Position numbers and translations under genes: made by a program
The notes under the pieces: generated by a model
Seen by the model: only the letters and a program-made list of their open reading frames with translations
Told to the model about the DNA's origin: nothing
The model's database searches: none
Origin: Epichloe hybrida
Taxonomy: Eukaryota; Ascomycota; Sordariomycetes; Hypocreales; Clavicipitaceae
Length of the DNA: 64,000 bases
Assembly (NCBI GenBank): GCA_019022495.1
Contig: JAFEKR010000034.1
Location: 434,001-498,000, forward strand
Reading direction: 5' to 3'
Shown here: positions 21,403-33,200 of the stretch, in pieces
Layout: every line of letters starts with the position of its first letter
How positions within the stretch are numbered: the first letter of the stretch is position 1

Positions 21403-22752
21403 ATGTCAGACTCCCCGCCGCCAATCGGTACGGGTTCGCCCAAGGGCAGCCCACCCGCACTGGCTATCCGTCCACAAAGTCTGCACACTATAAGACTGGA
21501 GAAAGAGCATGACACCGCGCGACGTGTCTCAGAACAGCTCAAGGATGTCTTAAAGGCTTTACAGAGCAAAGTTGAGCCATACATCGCGCCAGACCAGGAG
21601 CTGCCAGAAGTTGATCCCAAGGCAAGCCTTCAGTTAGCATCACTTGGTGTTGAGCTAGCCTTGCAGGAGAAGAAAACAATTCTTTTAGAGCGGGATCTTA
21701 TAGCGGCAGAGCATGCTGCTGGTTTTATAACACCTCAGGTGGCTAAGAAACGGTTTCGAGACGCCAAACAACGCTACTCTTCTGTCGGTGACGACCTATG
21801 GAGACATCAAAAGAAGAAGATACGACTTGCCGACCCTGATCCTGAAGAAGTACCCATACTGGACGTACGCCGCCATGGCGAATCCGAGTGCCTCTTGGCT
21901 CTCTATAGGAAATCCGATGGCCTTGGTCATTCGAAAAGACGACCCACGAACTGGCGTCGGGATGTGTTAACCTATTATAACGCCAATGGAGCTGACCATG
22001 GACAAGGAAGTAATTCCGTTTGGTGCCATGTAAGCGGCAGATGTTTGCACAAAGACGACATCGAAGCTGCACACATTTTCCCTTTTTTCCTTGATTTCGA
22101 AAGCATTGGTGAGGTTGTCTTTGGCGAAAGATCGCAATCACTTGGACGAGCAGGGAATGCACTTCTCATGTCAAAACGAATTAAGGGTTGGTTTGACACC
22201 TATCATCTCGTGATTGTTCCGGTTGATGTAACCGAGAATCCCATTACACGATGGCGAACAGAGATTATATCTTCGTCTATTATGAACGAAATATACAATG
22301 GGGATTACCGCGTCAGTGAACTGGACGGAAAGGAACTTTCATTTCATAATGAGAAGCGTCCAGTCTCGCGCTTCCTTTACTTTCACTTTTTCATGGCTCT
22401 TGTCCGTATCAAGGACATTAAACGCGATGGATGGCAGGATATTTGGGCCAAGTACTACGACCAACGTCCTTTCCCCACACCAGGGCCATACCTACGAAAG
22501 TCTATGTTAATGGCTCTTGCCTGTCACTTTGAAACCACTGACTTAGAAGTCATGGACTCTTGGATGAATGACCATGGACTCGACACGCCATTACGACTGA
22601 CCAAAGATGAGGCTGTGGAAACAGCCCGCCGAATTCACTCGGCAGTAGAAGATCGTGCCATACGCGCAGAAGATGATAATGGCTCGGATGATGAATCAGA
22701 TAATGGCTCGGATGAATTAGATAATGGCTCGGATGAATCAGATAATGGCTAG
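21403..22752 (+). CDS. HNH endonuclease-domain protein, 449 aa
   Basis: The ATG is in good context (GCAAAATGT). Residues 70-150 are charged and helical. The HNH_2-type core reads WCHVSGRC at 207-214, EAAHIFPF at 221-228 with the signature A-H pair (H224), N252 in GNALLM, and KGWFDTYH at 261-268. HNH folds bind one metal and cut or nick nucleic acid. This subtype is common in filamentous fungi, often in many copies, with unproven function. The C-terminus is an acidic DNGSDES repeat that stops at TAG 22750-22752. Without two TAG codons the frame would run to TAA near 22873, adding ~40 acidic residues. The gene lies between repeat fragments yet is not RIP-degraded. It may be part of a mobile element. 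Confidence 0.75.
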   Translation: MSDSPPPIGTGSPKGSPPALAIRPQSLHTIRLEKEHDTARRVSEQLKDVLKALQSKVEPYIAPDQELPEVDPKASLQLASLGVELALQEKKTILLERDLIAAEHAAGFITPQVAKKRFRDAKQRYSSVGDDLWRHQKKKIRLADPDPEEVPILDVRRHGESECLLALYRKSDGLGHSKRRPTNWRRDVLTYYNANGADHGQGSNSVWCHVSGRCLHKDDIEAAHIFPFFLDFESIGEVVFGERSQSLGRAGNALLMSKRIKGWFDTYHLVIVPVDVTENPITRWRTEIISSSIMNEIYNGDYRVSELDGKELSFHNEKRPVSRFLYFHFFMALVRIKDIKRDGWQDIWAKYYDQRPFPTPGPYLRKSMLMALACHFETTDLEVMDSWMNDHGLDTPLRLTKDEAVETARRIHSAVEDRAIRAEDDNGSDDESDNGSDELDNGSDESDNG

Positions 22753-22805
22753 GATGATGAATCAGATAATGGCTAGGATGATGAATCAGATAATGGCTCG
22801 GACAA
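22672..22805 (+). repeat. GATAATGGCTCGGAT coding minisatellite in the HNH gene tail
   Basis: Five to six units of 21-27 bp encode (S)D(D)E(S/L)DNG repeats. In the last units TCG has become TAG, and the same TAG occurs in two neighbouring identical 27-bp units. One mutation was therefore probably copied by repeat expansion. A later unit keeps TCG. Confidence 0.75.
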
Positions 22806-22875
22806 TAATGACAGCTCAGAGGAGGAGGAGTCAATGGAGAATGGCGACCTAACGTCCGCCGTTGTGGAAGCCTAA

Positions 22876-22965
22876 GCCCCGTGGTGTTTGCTAGGCGAGC
22901 TCAGTAGTTATAACTAGTGTGGCTAAGACATTACTAATAGCTCTAATAACCCTCCTAGGCACGAG
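22876..22965. other. Short spacer between HNH gene and LTR fragment
   Basis: Transition from balanced to AT-rich composition. Nothing recognised. Confidence 0.4.
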
Positions 22966-23091
22966 TGTGAGAACAAAGGGATAGCTAGGCAAAAGGTATA
23001 GGGGCACTTGTATATTGACTGAAGCTTGCTAGGTCTGAGTGTGTTATGCGTGCGAGTTACTAGCTTATAGCTAGTAGCTCGCTAGTGTTAC
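22966..23091. mobile_element. Truncated LTR of the 34660-48688 gypsy family
   Basis: Matches the first ~126 bp of the 202-bp LTRs at 34660 and 48487, from TGTGAGAACAAAGGGATAGC to GCTAGTGTTAC. The remaining ~76 bp are missing and replaced by TGTCAGGTA and the adjoining MITE. It is better preserved than the 48487 copy, with fewer G-to-A and C-to-T changes. Confidence 0.8.
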
Positions 23092-23100
23092 TGTCAGGTA

Positions 23101-23341
23101 GGGGTGTAGATAGATGATAAAAAGTGTTCGTGTCAGGAAGAGCTCCCTGAAGCATCGGATGTGTGGGCAAGGGTCGCGCATTAACTAGGACAAGATATTA
23201 GTAAAGATAAATATATTAGAAGTACCTCTATAAACTAGTTATTACTATAGTATACTATATATCTTTTAGGTATAAAAGTTAGGTACTATTTATACCTTTA
23301 ATTAATTAAATTAAACACTTTTTATTATTTATTTATACCCT
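23101..23341. mobile_element. Tc1/mariner-like MITE, copy 1
   Basis: A 241-bp element with ~28-bp terminal inverted repeats: GGGGTGTAGATAGATGATAA... on the left and, inverted, AGGGTATAAATAAATAATAA... on the right. It is flanked by TA on both sides. The right half is RIP-mutated (all TA), the left half less so. A second copy in opposite orientation is at 63230-63447. There is no coding capacity. TA target duplication and length fit a mariner/Fot-type MITE, but the transposase family is inferred. Confidence 0.75.
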
Positions 23342-23343
23342 TA

Positions 23344-23535
23344 TTTAATAGTTATAAGCCTAAGTAACTTTTATTACTAAATTTATTATTATCTTTAAAG
23401 ATTATTAGCTTTATTAAATTAATTTAATTAATACTTACTAATATTATTGTTATGGACTAGCCCCTAGGCGGCTGTAATAGGGCGTCAATATAGTATTAAG
23501 AGACTTAGGGAAGAGAAGGGAAAGGAGAAGAGGCT
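23344..23535. other. AT-rich spacer between MITE and hAT element
   Basis: TA-rich on the left, then a purine-rich stretch (GGGAAGAGAAGGGAAAGGAGAAG) up to the hAT insertion. Nothing coding is recognised. Confidence 0.4.
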
Positions 23536-23548
23536 ATCCCTAGCAGAG

Positions 23549-23693
23549 CATGTAATGTAATGTAATGTAATGTAATATTTGGGGTTTGGATGTAATGTGT
23601 AATGTAATGTAATGTAATGTAATGTAATGTGTAATTATTACATATTACATTACATTACATTACAAACATTACAAATGTAATGTTAGGGGAAAA
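23549..23693. repeat. Left subterminal TGTAA array of the hAT element
   Basis: About 16 TGTAA units in direct orientation, then about 6 in inverted orientation (TTACA), so the array can fold on itself. GGGGTTTGGA interrupts it once. Confidence 0.85.
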
Positions 23694-24324
23694 TAAAAGT
23701 GGGGTATATTAAGATCTTATAATATTATATAGATTTTTCTTTATTAAGTTAATATTAGCATTAATTTAATTACTATTTTAGTTTATTTACTATAAATTAT
23801 TTAAGTTTCCTTCGTTTTAGATTATTAGTTATATATTAGGGTATAGGGTATATTATATAGGTTCAAGAGAATAATAGAAATCCTTGAATTTCTTTTTATA
23901 TTATAAGATTTTAAAATACTAATAAATCTAATTTCTAAGATTTAATATTATATTATTTAACCTAAGTGGTTATTTTACTAAATAAGACCCTATATATACT
24001 TTTAAATTTAATATAAAATAATATATTATAAGTCTAAATAAATATATTAAGGACTAATATAAGGATCTTTAAGAAGCCTATATTATTTAAAGTTAATTAA
24101 TTTAAAATAAAATATAAAATCTATTTATTCAGAATTAATAAATAAATATTATACTTTTAAAAAATAAAAGTTTCTTTTTTTTTAGTAAAGGTAATTAAAA
24201 AGCTAGTAAGTTATTTACGTTTATAAGAATTTAAAGCTATAAAATAATAATATAGTGTATTTAAGGTATAAATAAAAATTAAGTATAAAAATAAGGTTTA
24301 TTTATAATATAATTAACTTTTTTA

Positions 24325-25305
24325 TAGCTTATTTACCTAGTTATATATAGTTTTCTTTTAAAAAAGAGGTATTTTCTAAAGTAACTTTAAAAGTAAGTAT
24401 TACTAAATAGTATAACTTATTTATAGCTTATTTGCTTAGATATTTATAATTTTTTTTTTAAAAGAAAGTATATATAAAAGTGGGTCTAAAGTGGGTTTTA
24501 CTAATAAGAGTATTAACTTCTTTATAGCTTATTTACTTAGATATATATAATTTTCTATTAAAAAGATAGTATACTTAAAAGTGGATTTAAAGTGGGTCTT
24601 ACTAATTATAGTATAAACTTCTTAATAGCTTATTTACTAAGATATTTATAATTTTCTCTTAAAAAGATAGTATACTTAAAAGTGGGTCTAAAGTGGGTCT
24701 TACTAATAATAGTATTAACTTCTTTATAGCTTATTTGCTTAGATATATATGATTTTTTATTAAAAAGAAAGTATACTTAAAAGTGGATCTAAGGTGGGTC
24801 TTACTAATTATAGTATTAACTTCTTAATAGCTTATTTGCTAAGATATTTATAATTTTCTCTTAAAAAGATAGTATACTTAAAAGTGGGTCTAAAGTGGGT
24901 CTAACTAATTATAGTATTAACTTCTTAATAGCTTATTTGCTAAGATATTTATGATTTTCTCTTATAAAGATAGTATACTTAAAAGTGGGTCTAAAGTGGG
25001 TCTTACTAATTATAGTATTAACTTCTTAATAGCTTATTTGCTAAGATATTTATGATTTTCTCTTGAAAAAGAAGGTGTATATAAAAATAGGTCTAAAGTG
25101 GGTCTTACTAATAATAATATTAACTTCTTTATAGCTTATTTGCTTAGATATATATGATTTTTTATTAAAAAGAAAGTATACTTAAAAGTAGGTTTAAAGT
25201 AAGCCTTATGAATTATAGTACTTACTTCTTTATAGCTTATTTACTTAAATATATATGATTTTCTATTAAAATAAGTATACTTAAAAGTAAGTTTTTAATA
25301 TTTTT
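24325..25305. repeat. ~101-bp tandem repeat inside the hAT element
   Basis: Nine to ten head-to-tail units share TAATAGCTTATTTGCTAAGA, then TTTTCTCTTAAAAAGATAG and AAAAGTGGGTCTAAAGTGGG. Two subtypes (TTTATAGC...GCTTAGATATATA and TTAATAGC...GCTAAGATATTTA) partly alternate, which suggests duplication in pairs. The outermost units are the most diverged. The array has almost no CpA/TpG in its core. Confidence 0.85.
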
Positions 25306-25489
25306 CTAAGAAATAAGCTTAAAAAGTAAGTTTTATTAGTTTTATAGGTTATAATTAAGATTAGTATAGTAATTTAACCTTAATCTATATTTTAAGAAAC
25401 CTAATATATACTTTTCTAATTATTTAAGTTATTTCTTACTATTAATTTCTAATTACTTTACCTAAATATTAAAAAATAAAAAATAATTA

Positions 25490-25587
25490 CATTTAATTAC
25501 AAATAATTACATGTAATGTAATGTAATGTAATGTGTAATAATTACATTACATTACAAACATTACACAATGTAATGTAATGTAATGTG
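25490..25587. repeat. Right subterminal TGTAA array of the hAT element
   Basis: Mirror of the left array: TTACA/TGTAA units in both orientations around TAATAATTACATTACATTAC, ending TAATGTGATGCTCTG. It is shorter than the left array. Confidence 0.8.
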
Positions 25588-25603
25588 ATGCTCTGATCCC
25601 TAG

Positions 25604-27018
25604 TAATGCCCCTTATACCCCCTTAGCTCCTTATATAAGCCCCCCTTTCCTTACCTTACCTATTCTTACTTACCCTTACCCTTTCTACTATATAGAAAAT
25701 ACTTAGGTAAAGCCTAAGCCTTTATATATACCCTTACTTAGTCTTATTAAGCCTACCCCTTTATTATAGCGTACCCTATTATACTATTAGTAAATAAGGT
25801 AAATTACTTTTACCTTTACTACTACCTTTCTATAAATTATCTAGTAGGTATTTAATTATATTTAATCCTATTCCTTACTTATTACTATTAGGTATATAAT
25901 ACCTATATCCTACTAGCTTATTATACTATTATTATATATATAACATGTTTACCTTACTAACTTATTATTATTATAATATCTAGCCCTTACTCTTACTAGT
26001 TTATAATTTATTTAATAAAGGTATATAATATATTTACCTTACTAACCTATTATTTATTATAGTCTCTAACCCTACCCTTACTAGTTTATTAATTACCTAA
26101 TATAAGTACTAAACTATATATAAATATCCTACTTAGTTTCTTATTATATCTTACCTTCCCTTATATAATACTATCTATCTATTATTATAGTTTTATTATA
26201 CCTTTTCTTTCTTTTATTAGTCCTTACTTCTTAGATAATTACTCCCTTATTAAATATACCTTATAATTTATTTAACCCTTCTTTATCTCTAGCTACTCCT
26301 ATAATACCTTTATCCTATTTTATTAGTAAGTTTCTTATAAAAGGTAACTCTAATAATAAATAATATACTACCCCCTAATCTATCTAGTACCCTTATAAGC
26401 TATATATAAAATAAGCCCTTACTACTAGTATACTAGAATACTACTTACCTAAGTCTAGGGAATCCTATTCTTTATATTAGAGGTAATATCTTACTTATAT
26501 TTAGTATACTAGGCTTTTATTTACTAACTTATATCTCTATTATATATTAAAGAATATTAAGGTAAAGATTACTATAAGTATATATATTATTAAACCTAGA
26601 GTCCTAAAGACTAAGAAAATTAAAAAGAAAATACTTATCCTATCTTAAAGGTATTACTACCTTATTAATTAGTAAAACTCCCTCCTTACCTAGGCTTAGT
26701 TTAACCTAGCTTTTATTTAGTTAGCCCTTAGGGTATCCCTAGTTATAAATACTACTATAATAAATATAACTAGTCTTAATATTACCTCTTTTATTAGCAC
26801 TAGCCCTTTAGGTAGTTATAGTATAGCTTAATCTATATAATAAGTTATAGGTATTTTATTCTAATAGAACTAATAAGTTATAAGTAAGCTAAGCGTAATA
26901 TATATAAAGATATATAATTAGTTTACTATACTTCTCTAAGCTTTATTACCTTATTACTAAGATAAGATTTATTAATATTCTTAGATTACTAGGTTAAGTA
27001 ATAAATCTCCTTTATATT
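25604..27018. other. RIP-degraded AT-rich DNA, unrecognised
   Basis: About 1.4 kb of CT/TA-rich, stop-filled sequence. On the plus strand, frames around 26550-26990 read like former coding sequence through stops, but no domain is recognised. It forms one side of the Copia insertion at 27019. The other side resumes at 33825. Confidence 0.4.
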
Positions 27019-27327
27019 TGTTAGATTCACAGGGTATTGAATTTAATGTGTAATACAGTCGTGAGCCCAAAGAATAGTATTGTCATCGATTATCTATTCT
27101 AGGCTGCGTTATCTGTTATTATAATTAATTAAGTTATAGGAAAAGAGAGGTAAAAAGCTAGAAGTTATAATACATAAAGGGAAAAGGGGTTACGCGTTTA
27201 TATCCCTACATTTCCTAGCTAATTAACGTGCTAGGTTATAGGTCACGTGTGGGGTCCGCGCGCGGCCTAAGCTTCTGCTAGGTAATTACGGCTATGACAC
27301 GCGATTGATATTACCTTTGTTCTAATA
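27019..27327 (-). repeat. 3' LTR of Copia element 27019-33824
   Basis: 309 bp, TGTTAGATTCACAGGG to TTGTTCTAATA. The inner end CCAACA has mutated to CTAATA. Right-LTR counterpart at 33516. Confidence 0.9.
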
Positions 27328-27699
27328 CTAGAACTTCTCTCTTTTAATATGATTATTAACACGCAATATTAATCATAGAAATAAAAAAGGAAAGATAGAT
27401 TAAGAATATAATTAATAGGGGATGTAAGGAAAAGAACTTATAGCTTATCTAGGCATATAGTTACTAATAAAAGGGAAATAATAATCTTGCTTAGCCTATA
27501 AGCTTATATAAGAATAAGTAGGTCCTTCCAAATCCCTTCTTTCCTTAAAATAACATATATACTACACTATAGCGTGTATATAATATCTTCCTCCTCCTTA
27601 GTAATACCTTTATCCTCCTATGTACCGCTATTAATATCTATAGTTTACTAGAAGAGCCTAGTAAGCTAGCGTGGTTATAGCTACTAGAGATATTAACTA

Positions 27700-30600
27700 T
27701 AGGGGTGTAAATCCCCCGCGTATTACTGTCTTATCCCTGTGGCTACCCTCCTAGAGGATTACATTTCCTCTTACTACGCATATATTACGCGTAAGTAACC
27801 TATCCCTTTATTTAGATAGTTATTTAGTTAGTTAAGATAAAGCTCTTAAGGGCCTTATTAGGTAATGCCTTTATAAAGGCATTAGCTAAGTTATTCTCTC
27901 TGTTAATTTATTAGATCTCGTAGAGTTCTTAGCGTTTATATAACTATTAAAGGGCTATAATATTAATTATTAAGCGTTTCTCCTTTGTTATACTAAGCTT
28001 AATAAGGCACTTATATAAGGAGTATGAATTTATATATGTAATAACTAGGATCTTTAGGAGCTTTAGTTAGTTAGTAACTAAGTTTAGGGTAGTTATAATT
28101 ACATAAGCTATATTAACACTAGCTACTATGCTATAGACTTCTAAGGTAAGTATGCTTTGCGTAACTCTCTTACTTTTTATTAAGCTAAAGTGTATAATAT
28201 TACCTTTAATCGTAAACTTACTATTAGTGTAGTCTTTATTCGCTAGGATAAGTATATATCCTAGTTATAAGGATAGGTCCTAGTTATTAGTAAAGGATTT
28301 ATTTATAAAGGCAAAGAGCTTTACCTTCTTGAGGTTAATTAGGATAAATATTTAACCTCTCTCTAGGTAATTTATTTACTACTTTAGGTAGTGATTAAGG
28401 GCTTTTACGTCCTCTAGGGTTAGCTCCTAGTGTTATGTAGTAATAGATAGGTTAAAGCAAGCCTCTAGTTAGTAGATTAAGGCAATGTAAGCGCCTTAGG
28501 CCCTTTGCTTAATGTATTTGCGCTTTAAGTTAGTTATTAGAACTAACTCTAACTTATTACTCTGCCCTTTCTACTAGATCTTAATAGTATTATTCTCTAG
28601 TAAGATAATACTACTATTAAATATAAGAGGGTAGTCCTAGGTTAGGAATTACTTTAGCTTTACATTAAAGCTTACTATAGTAAGCTAGGTCTTTTCCTTC
28701 TTAGAGAACTTCTTGTCTAAGAGGCTAATTATATTATTAGTTTATATTCTAATATAAGTAAAGTTAGGGCTTTCCTTTATAGTTATAAGTAGGTAGGGAT
28801 TGTATATAAAGGTTTCTATCTAGAGGTTCTCTCTATAATGCTTATAATACATAACCTACTAGTGTGTTCCTGCCTCTACGAGCCTATAGAGGGGTTTTAT
28901 AACCCTTAAGATCATACTAGGCAGGTAAAGATGCCGTATCTGAATTAGTAAGCGCGCTAGGATTAGCCGCTCTAGTAATATATAGGCCTGTATATAAGCC
29001 TAATAGATATCTCTTAGCTAGATAAGGAATTTCCTTAATCTTACTAACAGGGCTATCGCGAGGATAAGATGTTAGCTCGCGCGTTGAATTATTAGGGCCT
29101 GTGTAAGAATAGCCTGTTTCCTTTTATTCTCACACCCTTGGATTATAAGGCATGACTTTTTGTAGGGTTTTGTTATCTTGCCTTTGATCTTATTAATAAT
29201 TCAGGAATTAAAGATTTGAATTCTACTATGTTTTTCCTTGTTAAATATAATGAATTTAAATATACCTTACTTAATTAGGGTATTGATTTCCACTTTTGTT
29301 AATAGCTTAAAAGGTTTGCCAGGGGTCTTAATAATTCCTTCCTTATATAGCTTAATTATAAGAGCTAGGTTACTATATTCTTTTACTAATAGGAAGGTAT
29401 TAGTACCTTAAGGTATTACAGGAGGGTTCTTCTATAGCCTTCTATATCCTTACTTTAGTAGTATTAGCAGTACTATGTTCTTATTATAGGCCTCTTGCCT
29501 TTTTTCTCCTTTCTCTTTACTAGGCTTTGCTATTTTCTTTGTACTAGGATTATTATAGTAAGGCTTAATAGATGTTAACCTAAAGGTCTTTAGGCCTCTA
29601 GGTATATTAAGTATATAGCTTTCTCTAGTAATTACTAGTAGCTTATATAGACCTACCTATCCCTTGCCTTCTTACTAGACCTTAACCTTTAATCTAAGTA
29701 GTAGGCTAAGGGTCTTTAAGGTATCTAGGCTATTATGTTTAGTAAGGGCCTTATTAACCTTCTAGATGGCGTAGAGTCTCTTAATCTCTTTAGTAGCCTT
29801 CTATACTATAATTACACGCTATATAATATTAGGTAATAGCAAGGACTTATTTATTATATATAAGTAGGCTTTAAAGATAAGGAGGGTTAGGATAAGGCTA
29901 TTAGGGCCTATAGTATTATTTAGGGCCTTAATTACTATTTAAAGGGTAATAGGTTCTAGTGTTATAGGGTATTTATATCTAATTATATTATAGGCTCTTT
30001 AGAGTGGCCTATAATACTTTTTAACCTTCCCTATGCTATAGTATGCCTCCACAGGGACTTCCTTAATTAAAATTAATATTAAAGCTACGAATTATCTAAA
30101 TTTATTACTATAGAAGTTTGTTCTAGTGTCTGTAATAATAAAGTCCGGGGGGCCTAGGTAAGTATTAATCTAGTATATTTAGAGGGCTTCCTAGGTTATT
30201 TTTATAGAGATATTATTAAGGAATTTCACTATATTAAACGCTATAGCTATATTTATAGTGTAAAGTGTAGGGCAGTTACTATCTAGGTAGAAGATATTTA
30301 CTATTACTTTATAATTAAAGCTATACTTATTCTTAAGGGTAAACTTAAAGTAATTAGGGCTATTTATATGTATTTAGTATTAGTAGTAGATTCTTATTAG
30401 CTCTATAATAGCTTTAATATTAATATTATGCCCTAATTTACAGAGAACCTTATGTAGGCGTTAGATTAATGGATGCCTAAAGCGGCAATGTAATTGCTAT
30501 AGCTTACCTTCTATAAGGTAACTCTAAGTAACTACTTCTTCTTTTTATATAAGAAGCATCTAGGCGTGGCCTTATTTACGTATAATAGGGACTTTAATAT

Positions 30601-33200
30601 TTCCTTATTATAGCGTGTTCTTAGAGATATTAAAGTTAATCTTTAGATAGTTTATATTATTAAGGGATAAGAGAAATAGAGTGTTTATAGGGATAACCTA
30701 AAAGAGAATGTTTCTAAAGGGAGTAAGCACTATAGCTACTTTAAGCATAATAATTAGGTCTCCTATGCTAAACCTAACTAATGCCTTTTTCTCTATTGAT
30801 TTATTAAGCTATAATATAGGTATCTAATGTTATAAAGTAAGAAATTAAGGGTGCCCTACTATAGAGAACTTTGCGGCTCCTGTATTAGGCATAATCCCTT
30901 AGAATATTGCATAGGAATAGTGATCTTCTAATATAAATATTACTAGGGCTTTATTTACGAGTTCCTGCTAAAAGGGGTCTTCTTTGCTTAGACTGTAATA
31001 AGCTACTTGCCTTGTTAGGAATTAAACTATTCTTTTGCTATTAATTTGGGTTTTGTGAGTAAAGAAGCTTGTAGGTACTAGCCTGTCTGTATTATTAGGG
31101 CTATTATTAAATCTAATACTCTTTATATACTAAGTGATTTTGTTATTAATAGGGGGTTAGGACTTGTGTTCTCCCTTGTACTAAGTGAGGAATAAATAAT
31201 ATAAGTTATCTATTGGATTTGTAAGGTAGTGGTTCTTGAAATATTAAAATGCTTTCTTATGGTTCTCTTTAGGGTGCTTAGATAACTAGTATCCTTCCTT
31301 GCTATATATATAGCACTTCTTTATATAGGGAGTACCTCCTTTTCCTTGTGGTTTTAAGGAGTATTAGGTCTCTTTTCTATTCCTATTATATCTTTAGTTA
31401 GTCTAGAACTACTCTAGGGTTATAGCTTTAGTTAGGAACTATTAATAGTTCTTTTTCTCTTCCTTGATAAGATAAAGGGTTATTTTAATATGTTTATAGA
31501 ACTCTTATAGTCTATCTAGCGGATCTATAATCACTCCTTTGCACTCTAGAATACTATAATAGGCTTTAATAAGTTAATTCTAGAGTGCCCTTTTAGTTTA
31601 GCTTACTTTGGGCACTGCTTGTTATAAGATAGCTAGTCTTTCTATGAGTTTATTAAAGTATTTAATTATTAACTTGCTTAGGTTATTATTTGCTATTCCT
31701 TGCAGGGAAGTGTTATTCCACTCTAGTAAATATCTTTGCTATATATCCTTAGTTTTAAATTGTTCTCTTATATAGCTAATAAGCGTAAGGAGATCTTATA
31801 GTTATTTAGGTTTAGAGAGGTGGTTTATATAGTATTATAGTGCTTTGCCTTTAAGTATAACCTTAAAAGCATAACTAGCTTATTTAGGCTAGATGTTAAG
31901 TAACTCACACTTTTTATGGAATGTTTAAAGCTTTAATTTAAGGATATTATAGTTATTAGTGCTATAAAGTTATTCTTTAGGGTATACCTTAGATAGGTTA
32001 ATAATCTGCTTTAGCAAAGGTCTCTAGGTCTATAGGGGTTCTCTAGGTATTTCCCTTTATATTTGTAGAAGGGGTAGTAGGGTTTTTAGGAAGTAAGAGG
32101 GTAGCTTTATAGGTAGTACCCTTAGGGCTTATTATTCCCTCTAATCCTCCTCTTCCTTATATTAGGAAGGAGAAATTATAGCTCTTTAAGCTATGCTAAT
32201 AGGGGCACTACTAGCCCTAGATAGTATAAGTTACCTTTATTAGTAACTCTCTTGCTTAGGGGTATTATTAGTAGTGTTACTAGGGTAATACTACTAACTT
32301 GCCTTTAGTGAAGGTATAGGTAAGGGAGTTACCTATAAATGCTTATAAATAGTATCCTTAGGCGGTCTTAACTCTAGGTTAATTAACCTTCCTAGGGGAG
32401 ATTAACTAGGCCTTCCTAGAGGGGATTAACTTAGTCTTCCTAGGGGAGTCTGGCTTGTTAATCCTTTTAATAGTAATTATACTAATAAACGGGGTAATAG
32501 GGTAGGTTACCTAGTTTTAATATTACTATTATCTAGTAGATTACAGAAGAACTCTTTATTCTATAGGTTCTTTTAGAAGCCTATGTACTTCTTCCTAGTC
32601 TTTTTAATTTCTTTAAGAGTCTAAAATTTAAATTTTTCTTAGTTTACTACTTCTTTAAGGTTATTTACTATCTTAGTGCCTCTTCTAATAGTTATGTATA
32701 CTTTATTATAAAGAAGATAGTCTTAAAGTCTATTCTGTGAAAGGTCTCTCCCTTCCGCGAACTTATCCCTTAACTATCTATAGAAGTTATTACTAAATTC
32801 AGAGGATAGTGTTCTTCTAAATAACCCTTGCTCCTTATATTATTTAGTCTTTATAAGGATATAGAGACTAATTTCCTTAGGTGTTCTTATCTCTTTATGT
32901 TTAGAACTTCCTATTTATTAGAGTAGTTCTTTTATAATATATTATTAAAGCCTTATAGAGATATAGGGGTATAGGTTAGTGTAAATAGGGGTTTTTCCTT
33001 TATTAAGGTATTTATTATTATCTCCTGTTTTAATGCCTTCCATAGCATCGTTATAGCTATTAGTCTTGCTAGGAACTCTAAATTAACTAGAGGTCCTAGA
33101 TAGTCTAGGTGTATCTAACATTATAATTAATTAAGGGAGGCAGATCTTATAATATAAGGAGAGAAAGGGGTATAATTATAATTATATAGCGTGTTCTAGA
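27700..33200 (-). pseudogene. Degenerate Copia Gag-Pol
   Basis: Read on the minus strand through stops. The CCHC zinc knuckle is near 31265-31320, with KKCYIYSKEGYWLSKH in place of KKCYVCGKEGCWSTKH: two cysteines have become tyrosine by G-to-A change. A protease-like NTGAAKFSIVG lies near 30880-30920. Integrase covers about 29800-30500 and RT about 28500-29400. RNase H ends at about 27850-28030 with the EIIEIKWIDG and DAMTK-type region. The zinc knuckle changes alone would disable Gag. Confidence 0.8.

Larger units (their letters stand above)
23544..25595. mobile_element. Non-autonomous hAT-type element with internal minisatellite
   Basis: The element starts CAGAGCAT and ends ATGCTCTG, a perfect 8-bp terminal inverted repeat. 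It is flanked by a perfect 8-bp target duplication ATCCCTAG (23536-23543 and 25596-25603). Eight-base duplications with CAG...CTG ends are diagnostic of the hAT superfamily. Both subterminal zones carry arrays of the pentamer TGTAA and its complement. Subterminal arrays of short motifs are where hAT transposases typically bind. The 1.8-kb interior has no transposase and is dominated by a ~101-bp tandem repeat. It must have been moved by a transposase from elsewhere. Confidence 0.85.

Noticed and set aside
23549..23693. Telomere-like repeat
   Set aside because: The unit is TGTAA, not TTAGGG, occurs in both orientations and sits symmetrically inside hAT termini.
24325..25305. CRISPR-like array
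   Set aside because: Units are contiguous ~101-bp tandem repeats without unique spacers, in a eukaryotic transposon.
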